From Cynocephalus volans (taxonomy: Eukaryota; Chordata; Mammalia; Dermoptera; Cynocephalidae), in the NCBI RefSeq assembly GCF_027409185.1, contig NC_084467.1, positions 14,746,501 to 14,810,500 on the forward strand: 64,000 bases of DNA, given 5' to 3'. Made by a program: the position numbers and the translations under genes. Below, in pieces: positions 12,101 through 26,941 of the stretch; position 1 is the stretch's first letter, and every line of letters starts with the position of its first letter. A model generated the notes under the pieces. That model was not told the DNA's origin and did not search any database. It saw only the letters and a list, made by a program, of their open reading frames with translations.

Positions 12101-15100
12101 AGATACACTCAGATAGTTTCGAATAAAATTGTTCCGAGAGTTCAGCATGGAAGAGGTGATGAAGTTCAAAATGTTGGAAGCCAGACCTAAGAACTAAAAG
12201 GAACACAAAAAAGCCCATATCAGGGTTATACGCCCAGAGGTCCTACAAACCCTGAATACCCAGAGCTCCTACAAACCCTGAACACAAATAGGAAATAAAA
12301 TGTGTCCATAGGTCTCATGCAATAAACACAATGAATTAAAGAACCAGATTTTAAATCATTTTCAATGGAACTAAGTTTAATTATGAGTCTTTCCCATGTA
12401 ATTCTACCAATTACACAAAATGGTATGCCAGTTTAATACAACAGACTTCACACAATATTACATGAAGACACAGGATTTCCAAATAGAAATGGTTCTTTTG
12501 TTTCTCTAAAGTCCTGTCTTTGTCCAGCTCTAAAATATTATTGATATATTCATTTCTGAAGCCTGTATTATCCTTTTGTTTGTTAGTTCGTTTGTTTGGT
12601 TTTTGGCAACTGGTCAGTAACAGGAATCAAACCCTGGACCTTGGTGTTATCAACACCATGTTCTAACCAACTGAGCTAATTTGCCAGCCCTGAAGCCTGT
12701 ACTAATGATTATTAAACATTTATAGAATTCTCGTCTCTTTACTTCTTTATTAAAATTAAATTGAAGGGCTGGCCGGTTAGTTCGGTTGGTTAGAGTGTGG
12801 TGTTATAACACCAAGGTCAATGGTTCAGATCCCCATACCAGCCAGTTCCGATCAATCAATCGATCAAATTGAATTGCTGTGTAAATGTTTTATGTCCATA
12901 GACTGTAAGCTATATAAAGGTAAGAATTTTATTTAACTCATTCACTGATATAGTAACAGAATGCGGCGGACACACAGTAGACAATCAATAAATATTGGAT
13001 GAACTAATAATTAACAAGCATTACGATGTATCATACTTTAAAAGTATTCTCGCTAAAGCTGGCCAGTTAGCACAGCTTGTTACATACAGCACAGTGTTAT
13101 AACACCAAGGTCAAAGGTTCGGATCTCCATATCAACCAGCCGCCCTCCAAAAAAGTATTCGCTCTTTAAGTCTTCACAACACCCTTAGAGGCAGGTACAA
13201 TCACTCCCATACAACAGGAGACAAAATTAAGGCTTGGAGAAATTCAGATTCTTGCCCAAGGTCACAAAGCCAATAAATGGTACAAGTAGGATTTAAACCT
13301 ACCTCTTCAGTCTAATTCTAAAGGCTATGCTACTAAGCATCAATCAGAAAAACAATAGCAGGAATATAAATTATTTAATGAAACATAATCAATACACATC
13401 AATCCTAAGCAAAAATATCTTTAAACATTACCCAACCTCCAAAATGTTTTAGTTGAAATGGTTTGCTTCTCACACCCCGTCCCTTCTCCCCATTTTCCCT
13501 TCCCCTAAACCTTAGAAATCCACTCTTACCAACTCAGGATCTTTGCGACTAGCCAAAATGTTGCCCTTCTCTCCAGGGGCCTGCTTACTGGGGCTTTTAA
13601 CCCGAGGAGAGCTCTCCAGCGGAGGAGGCGGGGGAGGGGGTGGAGGTGCCGCTTTCTCTTTACTGGGGGAGATGGTCTCCTCAAACCATTGCCCCAAAAT
13701 AGGCTCACTGTCATCATCTGAATAGAGAAAGAGAAAGTAACAAAAATAACAAATTAAAAATACAATTTTGGTACATACATCTGCTTTCTAAAAGTGCCGA
13801 ATTGAAAGGAACACAAAGATATCCTGACTGTATGGTAGTTACAAGGTTGCATAAATTTGTCAAAACACATGTAAATGTATATGGTAAAATAAGAGTGTTT
13901 TATTGTATGTAGGTTATACATCAATAAAACTAATTTTTTTTAAAGGAGCCCAACAAAGGAAGAAAAACAACTTTGTTTTATTTTTAACTGGCAACAAGCC
14001 AAACATTTCAAGAGCAAATTTATACTTGGCTTATCAACTGTAAACCCCAGGATAATAAAAATCACACCACTCTCAATATTTCATATTGTTCCCACAAACC
14101 TGATTATTTATGAAGAAGAATTCCAGATATTTATCTCATTCACTCTCTCTCCAAACTAAGGCAGGAGGGAATGTTAGTTAGGCCCTATAACAGTGTTGAG
14201 TTTCTCTCCTTACTCTTCCCTAAGCTACGAATCTACGACAACAGCCAAACCAAACACATCACACATGACCTTTTGAGTTTCACTGGGAAAGCTCAGAGAA
14301 GAGGTCACAAGATGGGTCAACATAGGAAGAAATATGAACACCTGAGATGTACTTTGATTTTGGAGAGAACGAGATGAAAAGCAGCCTCAGCTTGGCTGAA
14401 GATAGTACCCACCATTCAGTCTTCAATAGCTCAACCTGCTTTTAATTAACATCTCATCTTTGCGTACACATAAAATGAAGGATTAGGCAAGGCAGGTGAA
14501 AACAAAAGGGTAAACAGGAAACGAAAGGAACCTACTGGGAAAGCTCCTATTGCATTCTGTGGCTTATCTCTAGGACAGAGAAAAGAGCGGTCTCTACCTT
14601 GGCTGCTGTCCTCCTCCGTGCTACTGAAATCATCCTCATAGTAGGTGTTGGAGTCGGTGGAGGCACTGGCATCACTACTCATGGAGCCTTTCCTCTGCCG
14701 CTGCAAAACACATGCCTAGGAAAGCAGGAGGTTTTTGTCATTAATGATTACAAAAAGGAAGCCATCCTACTTAATCTTGTTCACCACAAGAAAAGTTTTC
14801 TCCATATCTCGTTCTTTTTTCTAAATTCAAGAAATATTTCTCCTAATAGCTCCTTTAGGAATATCACTGATTTATCCTACAAAAGCATTCCCAACCAGAG
14901 ATAGGACAAGAATTTTTAAAAAGGAGCTTTCCACAGCATCCTGTTTTTGCTTCATATGCCAGCTGACACAAATCACTGTGTAGCCACATTATCACAACAC
15001 TGAAAATCCATAACTGATTCAAATGTTTGGATACGTTCAACCAGTTAAGGGTTTCTCCCTTCTTCAAAACCATTACCACAAATTTGGCTTTATAAAGGCC

Positions 15101-18100
15101 ATAGTATATGGTCAGTCTTAGTCATTTCAAGGTCATATAATTATAAAAAGCTCCTCCAAATTATCAATGCTTGATTCCTACACACCTTTCTGTAGGCAGT
15201 TGAGAGTAATGTCAACAGCAGGTTTGTCAGTGGGACAGAGTCAATCAGGCGTTGAATCCTCTGTATGGAGGTGCTCTGGGCCATAATGCTCAGGACCGCA
15301 GGGGGACCATCTGTCTCCCAACCCTGAAGGTAATGATAACAAAGGGGAATTAATGATAGAACTTAGCCAGAAAGAAAAACCTGAGTTGATGGATTAAGTT
15401 AGCTTACCCAGAAGTGAATCTAGCAATCAATATGCTGATTCCCATGAGTATAACCTCCTCACCTTATGAAGAGCCTCCACTTGCAGGTCTTGAAAGAGAG
15501 ATGTTAACAGCTTGATGGCATGATTTGCCAGTATTACTGACAACACCCCAAATCCCTGATGCCTACACAAAGAAAAAGGAAAACACATACCTTAAAATAA
15601 TTAACAATGAATTACAACCTCTGAAACAGGGGATCTAGCCATTTTGGGGTCTTAGATCCCTTTGAGAATCCATGGACTTTTTCCCAGAAAAAAAAAAATT
15701 GTATATACACATAAAATCTGCATGTAATTTCAGAAGTTCACAATCTCCCTTACGCCTATCCATAGACTACCTAAGGATCTACAAGCTTCAGGTTAAGAAC
15801 TCCTGGACAAGACGGAACTCCTCCAAATCTACTGATTTTTGGAATCTAAACTATCAATTCTTTTGGGTCATGTGAAGATACTGACATTTAAATGCTGACT
15901 GAATTTTTATTTATTTTTTTTTTTTATTTTTTTTTATTTTTTTTTTTTTTTGAGTTTAAATGCACTTTATTTTTAGACAACCTACATGACATGTTTTTTT
16001 CTTAAAAACAATGCCTCCACTCCAAATAAATCATGGTCAAAATAAATGAAGAGCTCAAGATGGCATCAGTCCCATTTGTCTTAAGTCCTGGTGTTGTGTG
16101 GATGACAAGCAGCAGCCAGTTATGACGACAGGTGATAGATCCAAAGTAATTGCCAAATGTGTTAACATTTTTCCATTTCTAAACCATCCTTAAAGAAAAT
16201 CATATATGGGGTCACACCATCCTCACGGTAGTCCAGCAGAGCAACCATGCCATCTGGATTCATGTTTTCACCAATAAAGAATTGGTAGTTTTTGAAATTA
16301 GCAAGGATGTGCTTGATTTGTTCTGCAGCCCCTGTCATAAAAGGTTTTACTCTTTCTGGCCTCTGTTCTTCAAGTTTCCCTTTGATTGATTTCATGTAAT
16401 CTTTGATGTACTTCTTGTAGGCTTCTTTCGTGAAGCTAGTTTCCTGCAAGTGATGGTTCATGACAATATCAACACCAGTGATTACTGTGCTTTCAGTACC
16501 TTCGCCCTCGGGCCCTTCAGCGGAGGCATTTCCACCAATGAGCGAGTCATCAATGTTACCCTCTGTCCTACTGACCATCTTCCCCTCCACTTCCAGGCAC
16601 AGCCCGTCCGCGATCTCCCGGATCTTGTAAATGTCGGAGAACATCTCATCATCTGGGCTGATGAGGTCCCGGTAGATGATCATGATGGCGGCCGGAGGGA
16701 GACAACGGCGGCGCTAGCTTGGCAGGAGCCCGGAGCTCGGAGCGAGCGCGCTGGAGCCGGAGCAGCGCTCGGGGGGAGGGGGGAGCGGGCGGAAAAAGCT
16801 GACTGAATTTTTAAAGAATTATTCTTAGTTGTTTAAAATTAACAACTTTTATAAAATATCTGGGAACAAATCTAAGAGAATAAAAACAGAAAGTTTTATA
16901 TCACACTTGAGTGAAACAATTTCTGTCCGAAATGTCCACATGACAATGGGTTAATATAGCTAATATACAACAAGCTCATGTAAATCAGTAAGAAAAAAAG
17001 GACAAACACCAAAGGGTAAATTGAGGCAGAGGCCGTAGGCAGTTCACAAAAAAGAAACATGACCAACCAATATATGAAATGCAATACAATCACAAACTAG
17101 GGTATAAAAGAAATACAAATAAAAAGCAACTTAATAGCATTTTTCTCCTCTAAGATTTGCAAACTTGAAGACTAATACCCAGTGACAAAGAAGGCACAGT
17201 GAAATGGGCATATGCACACTGCTGGTGGGAATGCAGATTAGTATAACTTTTCTGAAGAGCAGTTTGGCAAAACATTTCCAGTATGTATGTTCTTTGTTGT
17301 AAGAATTATACTTCTAGAAATTCACCCCAAGAGGACAATTAAAGACGTTTCTATAAGTTTATGTTTCATGTTTATCCAAGCATGACTTATCAAAACAAGA
17401 AATTAGGACCAACCTAAATAAGTGTCCATCAATAGGGAATTAATCAACTATAGTACATCTACTGTAGTGGAATACTGCCAGCCATTAAAAAATTAGACTC
17501 TCTAATAGTGTCACAAAAAAGATGTCTACAGTAGTTTGTATACATTGATCCATTTTTACAAACTTATATGCAGACGATCCTGACTTGCAATGGTTCAACT
17601 TAAAATTTTTCAACTTTATAATGGTGCAAAAGCAATATACATTCAGCAGAACATCAGTAAATTACATGAGATATTCAACAGTTTGTTATAAAATAGGCTT
17701 TGCATTAGATGGTTTTGCACAACTGTAGGCTAATGTAAGTGTTCTGAGCATGTTTAAGGCAGGCTAGGCTAAGGTATGATGTTCAACAGGTTAGGTGTAC
17801 CTGTATCAAATGCATTATTGACTTAACAATATTTTCAACTTACAATGGTATTTTTGGAATATAATCCCAACATAAGCCAAGGAGCGTATGTATTTTATCT
17901 ATGTGCACAGAAAAATGTCTGGAAGAGTGTTTATCAATTTGAGTGGTAAAAGTTGGAATGTTGTTTTTCCTTTCCTGCTTCTCTGTATGGTTTGTAACTT
18001 AAACAATGTACATGTATTCTTTTTAAATCTGAAAAAGCAAAGCGTAACTGCTACTTCTAAGGGTACTCCTTTTGGCATTCTCCCATTTTCCTTTACTATG

Positions 18101-21100
18101 CCTAAAGTGTAGAAAGTCACTCATAAAATCACAAACTACGCTTCAACCTGGAACACTCTTACCTCCCTACCTTGCCTACTATCTATCACCTACCATCTCA
18201 ATACCTATTTCAGATTTCAGCTCCATCAGCACTTCCTCAGAGAAGCCTACCTTGGTTTCCCTGGCTGGTCAAATGCCTCTATTATACTACTCTCTAGATA
18301 CAACCTGACATACATTTGTATGAATATCTACTTCATATCTCTTGAGAAGGTGTCCATTTTTTGTTCATTACAGCATTACAGAACTAACACAGAGCCTGGG
18401 ACAGAGAAGATACTCAGTGAATAATGTGTTGATGAAGTCCAGAATTTGACCTCTTCCTTGAAAACCAAACTCACATAACCAACTGCCTACTCAACATCTC
18501 ACATAGAGGTCTAACAATCATCTCAAACTCAGCACAGCCAAGATTAAATTACTTGTTTCTTCCTCTTCCTCCCATTCCACCTACTCCTAAACCTATGTTC
18601 CTCATCTCAGTAAATAACACAACCCAGAAGCTCAAGCCAAAATATTTTGTTGTCATCTTTTTCACACTCAGCATCCAAGCCATCAGCAAATGCTGTCAGC
18701 TGTACCTTCCAAACATATCCCCACTTGACCTATCTTCTCTGCCTTTACCACCACCACCCAAGTCACCTTTATCTCTCATTTGGAGTGATGCGTTAGCTTC
18801 CTAACTGTTCCCCTCCCTTCTGTCTTATGCCCCTGCAGTATACTCGCCACATGGCAGCTGGGTTTTCAAATCACTAAATCAGACCATGTCTCTCCCATGC
18901 TGAAAACCAACTAACATTACTTATCACATTTGGCCCTAGATGATCTGGCCACTGGCTATCTCTCTGACCTGATTTTCTACCACTTTCCCCCTCAATTTCT
19001 CTATGCTAGCCACACTGACCTTGCTGATCCTCAAAAATGCCAGTTATACTTCCACATCAAACCTGAACAATTCTACCCCAAATAATTAACATGGCTTGCT
19101 CTGTCACCTCATATATGGTCTTTACATCCTGTCTTCAGTCATCTTTCCAGACTATCCTAACTAAAATAACAGCCCTTGTCATCTTCTAGCCCTTTACTCT
19201 GGCTTCTTTTTCTTCAAAACCCTTATATATCATAATCAATATTGTAATTATCAGTATATTCATTTACAGTTTCTCCAGATAGAAAATAAGAAAATAAAAC
19301 TTCATAAAGGCAAGAACATGGCTTTTCTTTAGTGCTGTATCCTCAATGCCTAGAATAGAGCCTAGTACGTGGTAGGGACTGAATGAATAAATAAAACCCA
19401 GAAATGCCCGGGCTTAGAAAACAAAATTTTGAACATCACCTTCATCATAACTCTTCTTTCCTAGCAAGCAGGGTTTATTGCCCAAACTTCATTAAAATAG
19501 TAGCAAATGCTTTAGGAAGCAAACCAGGAGGACCTGACAATATCCTCACCTTACAGGTTAAACATGTGAGTACTCAACTCCAAGTCAAACGAGGCTACGT
19601 TAGAAACAGAAGCATTTTCCTTCTTTAAAAATCCTAAAAAACACATTACACAGATTATTTTCTCCCTCCGACAGATGAGAAAATAGGATCAGTAAAAATG
19701 AGTCAATTATCCAAAATCACACAGCTTAATGTAGAGACAGTAGATCATGGTCATCATCTTAGTTGTTAAATTCAAACCACGTAAGAAGGCGATTTTTTTC
19801 CTACTGGTATAGAGATGAGCTACACTAGTTCCTCATCAATATAAAATGGCAGGAAAACAAAATAAAACAAAACATTAGTGACAATCAAGTGGACACATAC
19901 CCTTTTCCAGGCCCCAGTTTAGGAGAGCCCACTCCCTCTTTTGTACGAGAAAGGATGTCTCTGACTCGGAGAGCAGCCAGTGGATCTTTCTCTTTCCCCT
20001 TATCAGCCAAGGCAGTAGGACTGAGGTTCAATATGAGGAAAAGGCTGTTTAACAAACACCAGGCACCCAGCAATTGGAAGTTCTGATAGTGCTGTTGTAA
20101 AAGGCACAAAATGAAAATATGAACATAGAGATATCCACATCTTAGAGACTACAAGATAGGAATGCAGCAGACACATGCGTCTTACCTCACCACCAGCGCG
20201 GCGGGAATTGCTGATTGCCTGTCCAATCATGTCATAGATCTCAAGCTGTCCAATATCAAACAGACACAAAAATCTTAAGTAATACATAAGTTGATGTATT
20301 TCATTATAAATACTAAATCCCACCCAAATTAATTTAACATGAAGAGTTAAACATTCTCAGGTCACTTTTCAATGATACAATTCCATCACACTTTCCTTGA
20401 TCTTCATATGGAGCTGACTCCCTCTTTTCATTCAGTTCAAATGTTACCTTCTCAGAGGCAATACCTCCACCCAATCCCCAGCCCCACATCGATTACTTTT
20501 GAACATAATTTGTTTAATGTACTTACTACTATCTGAAATTATCTTGCTTATTATATGTCTCCCCAAAAAGTACACTGAAGCCCTCAAATGTATTTGCTGA
20601 ATGAATGACTAATCTTTTACAAGGTCGACTTCCACCACGAAGTTTCTGTGTTTTCTACAGAGCCAAGAGAAAGGTAAGCATCTATGCAAACCAATATGCC
20701 AAATAAACAAGCTGAATGACTCCTTCTTAGACCTACTACCCAGGAAAAGGAAAATAAAGAATACTTAAGTCCCTTCCTCTATCAAGGAAGAAAGTGGAAC
20801 TGGCCATATTCCTGCATTGGGACAATCAAGACCCCCATATCTCCAGATACTCAGCTTACACATTTCTGGACAATTGTAGCTGCATCACTTTCATAGTCTT
20901 CTTCTTTGGAGCTTGTGGACCCTGTCCGCACTTGCTGGGCACTACCCACATGAAGGATTGCCATGCAGGTTGCCACACTCACACCTGAAAAGGAAGATGC
21001 ATAGATTCCAATTATGGAGTCCTTCCAAGAATCTACCAAAACTGGAACATAAAAATACATCCCACCCACAAGCAATTCCATAATTTGATTACTGAAAATG

Positions 21101-24100
21101 AACTCCATAAGAGCAAGACTAAACACACTCTTAACATACAATCCAGCAATCACACTCCTAGGTATTTATCCAAATGAGCTGAAAACTTAAGTCCACATAA
21201 AAAAACTGCACACAAATATTTACAGCAGCTATATCCATAAACGCCAACAACTAGAAGCAAATAAGATGTCCTTTAACAGGTGAAAGGATAAACAAACTGT
21301 GTTACATCCATACAATGGAATTTTATTCAGCAATAAAAAGAGATGAGCTATCAATCCAGAAAAGACATGGAGGAACCTTAAATGCATATTGCTAACTGAA
21401 AGGAGCCAGTCTGAAAAGGCTACATACTGTATGATTCCAACTACTTGACATTCTTGAAAAGATAAAACAACAGACAGTAAAAAGATCAGTGGTTACTAGT
21501 AGTTAGTAGGGCAGGGTAAGGGATGAATAGGCGGAGCACATGGGATTGTTAGGGCTGTGAAACTATTCTGTGTGATATAGTAATGATGGATACATGACAT
21601 TATACATCTGTCAAAACCCACAGAACTACACAGTACAAAGAGGGAACCCCAATGTAAACTATGGACTTTAGTTAATAATAATGTATCAATATTGGTTCAT
21701 CAAAAAACAAAACAAAGAAATATTGGTTCATCAATGATAACAAATGTGCCATGCTAATTCAAGTTGTTAATAATAGAGGAACTGTGTATGGGGAAGAGGA
21801 GTTATATGGGAACTCTGTACAATCTGCTCAATTTTTCTGTAAACCTAAAACTGCTTTAAAAATAAAATCTATGGCTGGCCAGTTAGCTCAATTGGTTAGA
21901 GCACAGTGTTGATCTCTGAACTGGCCAGCCACCCCCCCAAAAAATACATACATATGTACATAAAATCTAGTCATCTTTTTAAAAATAAATTTTTTTAAGA
22001 TTATGAAAAAAGGGCCGGCCCGTGGCTCACTCGGGAGAGTGCGGTGCTGATAACACCAAGGCCCAGGGTTCGGATCCCATATACGGATGGCCGGTTCGCT
22101 CACTGGCTGAGCGTGGTGCTGACAACACCAAGTCAAGGGTTAAGATCCCCTTACCGGTCATCTTTAAAAAAAAAAAGATTATGAAAAAAAACCTCATACT
22201 TGGTATTTCTGAAAGACATCAAAGCCAAATCCCTTTCTTTAAATTAAATCCCAAGTGATCAGATCTCAACAACAAACCAAGTCTGGAATCTTTAATCCAA
22301 CAATGAATTTTTAAGGAATCTTTAATCCTATTTACTTTAATTACTTATTGACTAAATACATTGAAATCCATGTGATAGTTAAGAAATTCTCTGGAAATTA
22401 AAATTAATAAACCCCAAATTAAAAATGCAAGATCAAACGTAGAGCACTAGAAAATTAAACACAGAAATCACCTTGGAAAAATGTATCTCACATGAATCTT
22501 TAGCTTTCTACTCTTTTTTTTTTTTTTTTTTTTTTTGTCGTTTTCGTGACCGGCACTCAGCCAGTGAGTGCACTGGTCATTCCTATATAGGATCCGAACC
22601 CGTGGCGGGAGTGTTGCCGCGCTCCCAGCGCTGCACTCTACTGAGTGCACCACGGGCTCGGCCCGCTTTAGCTTTCTACTCTTAATGCTGCTGCTTTAGC
22701 TCAGGCCCTAAATGTGTCTTGCCTGAATGACTACAAATTCCTCCTAACCAGTCTCCCTGACTCCAGTATTTCCCCACACCAAAATATCTTGCATACTACC
22801 GCCTGAATGTTCTTCCTAAAATACAGCTCAGATCCTCTCGCACTTCAGAATCTTTAATGGTCTCTACTGTTCATAGGATATAGTCCAAATGACTTAGCTT
22901 GCATTTCTAACTGAGTCCTACTTTTGGTTCAGCTACACAACACCCACTAATACCCATAAAACCTATGGATTTACACACCCATTTAGCAGTATGTTCCCCC
23001 AAATTCTAGGATACTTTTGGTACTGCTTTTGCCTGTCTAGGGATAGCCAAGCTGAAATCCTATCTTTCTAACAAGAGAGATATAACATCAGAACTCCTCT
23101 GTGACTACTGCCTTCCCCAACTCAAGAGTTCTGCCTCCTCTAAACTTCCATGGCACTTTCTCCTCACCTCATTCAGTTTCTTTTACATATATGTTATTTA
23201 CTAATATTGTCTAAAAGACAGTAATGTCCTTAAGAGCAGAGACACCTTTATCTTTAGTCCTATTTGCACACAGACATTCAAACTAAAGCTGTTCAAAGAA
23301 TGTATAGAGATGAGTCAACCTCAGCAATTTCTTGATGCTTCCAAGGCAGCCTGTCCTGTTCAAACCCTAACATGGTGAATCAAGTAAACTTCTGAAACTG
23401 CTATACCTTCGAAAACATACTAGGGCTATATGGTATGTCTTCAAATTTAAAACCACGGATAAGTGATTTGGATTAAAAAGTCACTTTAACAAGGGGCCGA
23501 GCCCATGGCGCACTCGGGAGAGTGCGGCGCTGGGAGCGCAGCGACGCTCCCGCCGCGGGTTCGGATCCTATATAGGACTGGCGGGTGCACTCACTGGCTG
23601 AGTGCCGGTCATGAAAAAGACAAAAAAAAAAAAAAAAAGTCACTTTAACAATAATTTAAAAGAGAGTAAACACCAGCTCTCAGGCCCCATTTCCAAGGCA
23701 CCATGATCAACAGGAAGAAAGAGGATTTTATAGGAGCATCGAGAATAACATTCTTCACATTTATCAATATAAAGAGATACTGCCTGTTCCATGAAGACTT
23801 CTTCAAATCTGCTCCCACAGCAACACTCAATCTCTCCCTTCTTTGTGTGCCCCAAATATTCTACACTTCTCTTAACGCCTTTATCATCCCCTGCTTTATA
23901 TTATTCTGTTTAGCCCTGTCTGTTCTCCACTGCTCAGGTATAGGCTCCTTGAGGGCAGGAACTATACTTTGTTCATCTCAACATCCCAACGGTCCTTAGC
24001 ATTTAGTTTTTCATACAGTAGATACTTAATACCTACACATACTATGAAGTTAAATGTACATACTACACGATGCCAACAGTTAAACAAGACCATTCACAAA

Positions 24101-26910
24101 GATGCTACTGAGACCTCATTTCACCTAGAAATGATGTTAGATGATCCATGGAGTAAGAGAACAAGTGAAGGGGGAGACAACAGAGTAGTGAGAAAGATTC
24201 TCATGGTTTCCGGGAAATATACCTGTGCTTGACTAAGAAAGTGGGACTAGATGTAATAACTTCTCACCTGCATAGAGACAACTTAGGCTGAGGACTGTCA
24301 CATCTTGTAGACGAGAAGGATTAAGAGGTTCCAACACAGGTAGAGAAAGGGTATCCAATGCCATAGTTACATCAATCACCAGTGAATGAAAACTGGAACA
24401 TAACAGAAGAGAAGGGCAACAAAAGTGTCTCTTAGAATCACTTCCTTCTCTAATTTGATAGTCAAAAAACATCAGGGCCGGCCCATGGGTCCCTTGGGAG
24501 AGTGTGGTGCTGATAACACCAAGGCCACAGGTTCAGATCCCTATATAGGGATGGCCGGTTCGCTCACTTGAGAGAGCGTGGTGCTGACAACACCAAGTTA
24601 AGGGTTAAGATACCCTTACTGGTCATCTTTAAAAAAAAAAAAGAAAATCAGCATGCCATGAAAAACTACCCAGTTATATTCCTTTAAAGCATATGAACCG
24701 TGGAGCACCTTACCCATTACGAACAGCAGTGGCATCTGCTACTGTTGCAGGCATGATGAAGAAGGAATTGGCCAACACTGCATCTTGGAAACGATTGATG
24801 TAGCGTAGGAAATACGGCAGGTTCAAACACACACGAAGTAGTTTTTCTGAGCCACCTGAATTAGTAAAAAGGCACAACATTACAAACATGCCTCCATCTG
24901 ATGCTTGATTCTTCTCCACATGGAAGAAGCACACTTAAGGAATTTTGGTAAGCAGAGAAATCAGCTTTCTGACAACAGCTGGGAGTCTCACCAAGCTCTT
25001 GAAGACTAGCCACATTCTGAGCTATAAACACATTCTTGGTTCTGAGAGCAGAGGCTTGATCTATGGATGACTGCTCATCACTTTCTCCTTCCACCTGAAG
25101 AGAAACACAGGGCTTTATCAAGACACTATCATCTGTTCCTTGCCTGCTGCCTTGGAGTTCAGAACCAAACCAACTGTCCAAAGTAAGCAACAGCTCCATG
25201 GATACACTTCAGACTCTCCAGCTAATGATGGGTAAATTCCTCACTAATGTTGGAGAAAATATAGGTTACTTTCCCAAGAGGGGAAAAATATATAGCTTTA
25301 CAAAATATATATATTCTTCAACTAGTATACAGTGATGCCTTTTACAGAAAACTGCACAGGCTCTTTATATTTGTTTATTTGCATTGAAAAATGCCTAGAG
25401 GGGCCGGCCCGTGGCTCACTCGGGAGAGTACGGTGCTGATAACACCAAGGCCCCGGGTTCGGATCCCATATACGGATGGCCGGTTCGCTCACTGGCTGAG
25501 TGTGGTGCTGACAACACCAAGTCAAGGGTTAAGATCCCCTTACCGGTCATCTTTTAAAAAAAAAAAAAAAAAAAGAAAAGAAAAATGCCTAGAGAATGGT
25601 CGTCAAAATAGTGATAACTGAACAGAAGTTGGCATAAATTTTACTTTTTTTGTATTCTTCAATTTTTTTCCTACCATAGGCATGTATATCATTTTATATC
25701 ACATACATACATAAAACACATTACTTTTTTTTCCTTGTGTTATGGTCTTAAATCTCACAAAGATGAGGACATTTGGCTAAAGGAACTCACCAGAGTCTGT
25801 GAACTGATGGGCGGTGATGCTACAGTTCTAGGGTTGAAAACTGAGGTCAGCTGGTTCAAAAAATTCATCTGTACCTCCTTCTGCCTCAGCTCGGGACTTA
25901 GTGGTGAGGCCAGCTCTTTCTGATCTTCCACTGTAAAATACAAAAGCAAAAAACGAGATAAAGACAGTGCCACTAGAAGGCAAAACAGGAAAAAGCTGGC
26001 CATGGAGGTAGCCACATAACCAGGTCTGTCAAAGGAACACTCACCATCTGAAAGTGTCTTCACTGTTTGCGGCAGCTTGGCAGATTTCATCATTGCTGTA
26101 AACGTGATAATTTCAGTTCTATCTAGTCGGCTACAGCCAGTGCACAGACCCTTGATTAGGAGAATCAAGTGTTTCTGAAAAGAAAAAAAATTTAAACATG
26201 TCTTTCAGAAGATTCTACTGTTTTGGGAATTCTAACTGGCACAGGGCCATATTTAGGTTCATATAAAGAACCGCAATTTGAAGGGAAAAAAAAACACTAA
26301 AGCAAAGATTGCAAGCCGATGGTCCCCATCTTGCAGATTTATGTTGTTCTCAAAGTTTTTTTTTTTTATTTGAATTTATGGCTAGCTTTTTTAAAAAATG
26401 GAAGGATTCACAAAAAAATCCAGGCTTCTTAAATTTCTCAATAATTCTCAGATATAGCAACTTTGAGCCTCTATTCCTGCATGGCAATAATCAGCCAGAG
26501 CCAAACAGTGATTAGCCCCTTGAGTTGGGGCCTGAAACCTTCTCAACTAGCATGCTTTACTCATTTTATGTTACCTGGCCACTGTAGGTATGCAAATTTG
26601 CAATCCTTGAAAAAGACTCCACAGCCCTATGTACCAGAGGTTGACAAACTACAGCCCAATTCAGCTCACTGTTTTTGTAAATAGAGTTCATTGGAACACA
26701 GCCACGTTCACTTATTTATGTACCATGCATGGCTGCTTTCACATTACAAAGGCAGACGTTGGGGGCCAGCCCGTGGCTCACTCGGGAGAGTGTGGTGCTG
26801 ATAACACCAAGGCCACGGGTTCGGATCCCATATAGGGATGGCCGGTTGCTCACTGGCTGAGCGTGGTGCTGACAACACCAAGTCAAGGGTTAAGATCCCC
26901 TTACCGGTCA

Positions 26911-26941
<31 letters not shown>

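Noticed and set aside
13543-13725. Plus-strand ORF with a glycine run
   Set aside because: It is the antisense shadow of UBR4 exon 15, where the proline codons read as glycine.
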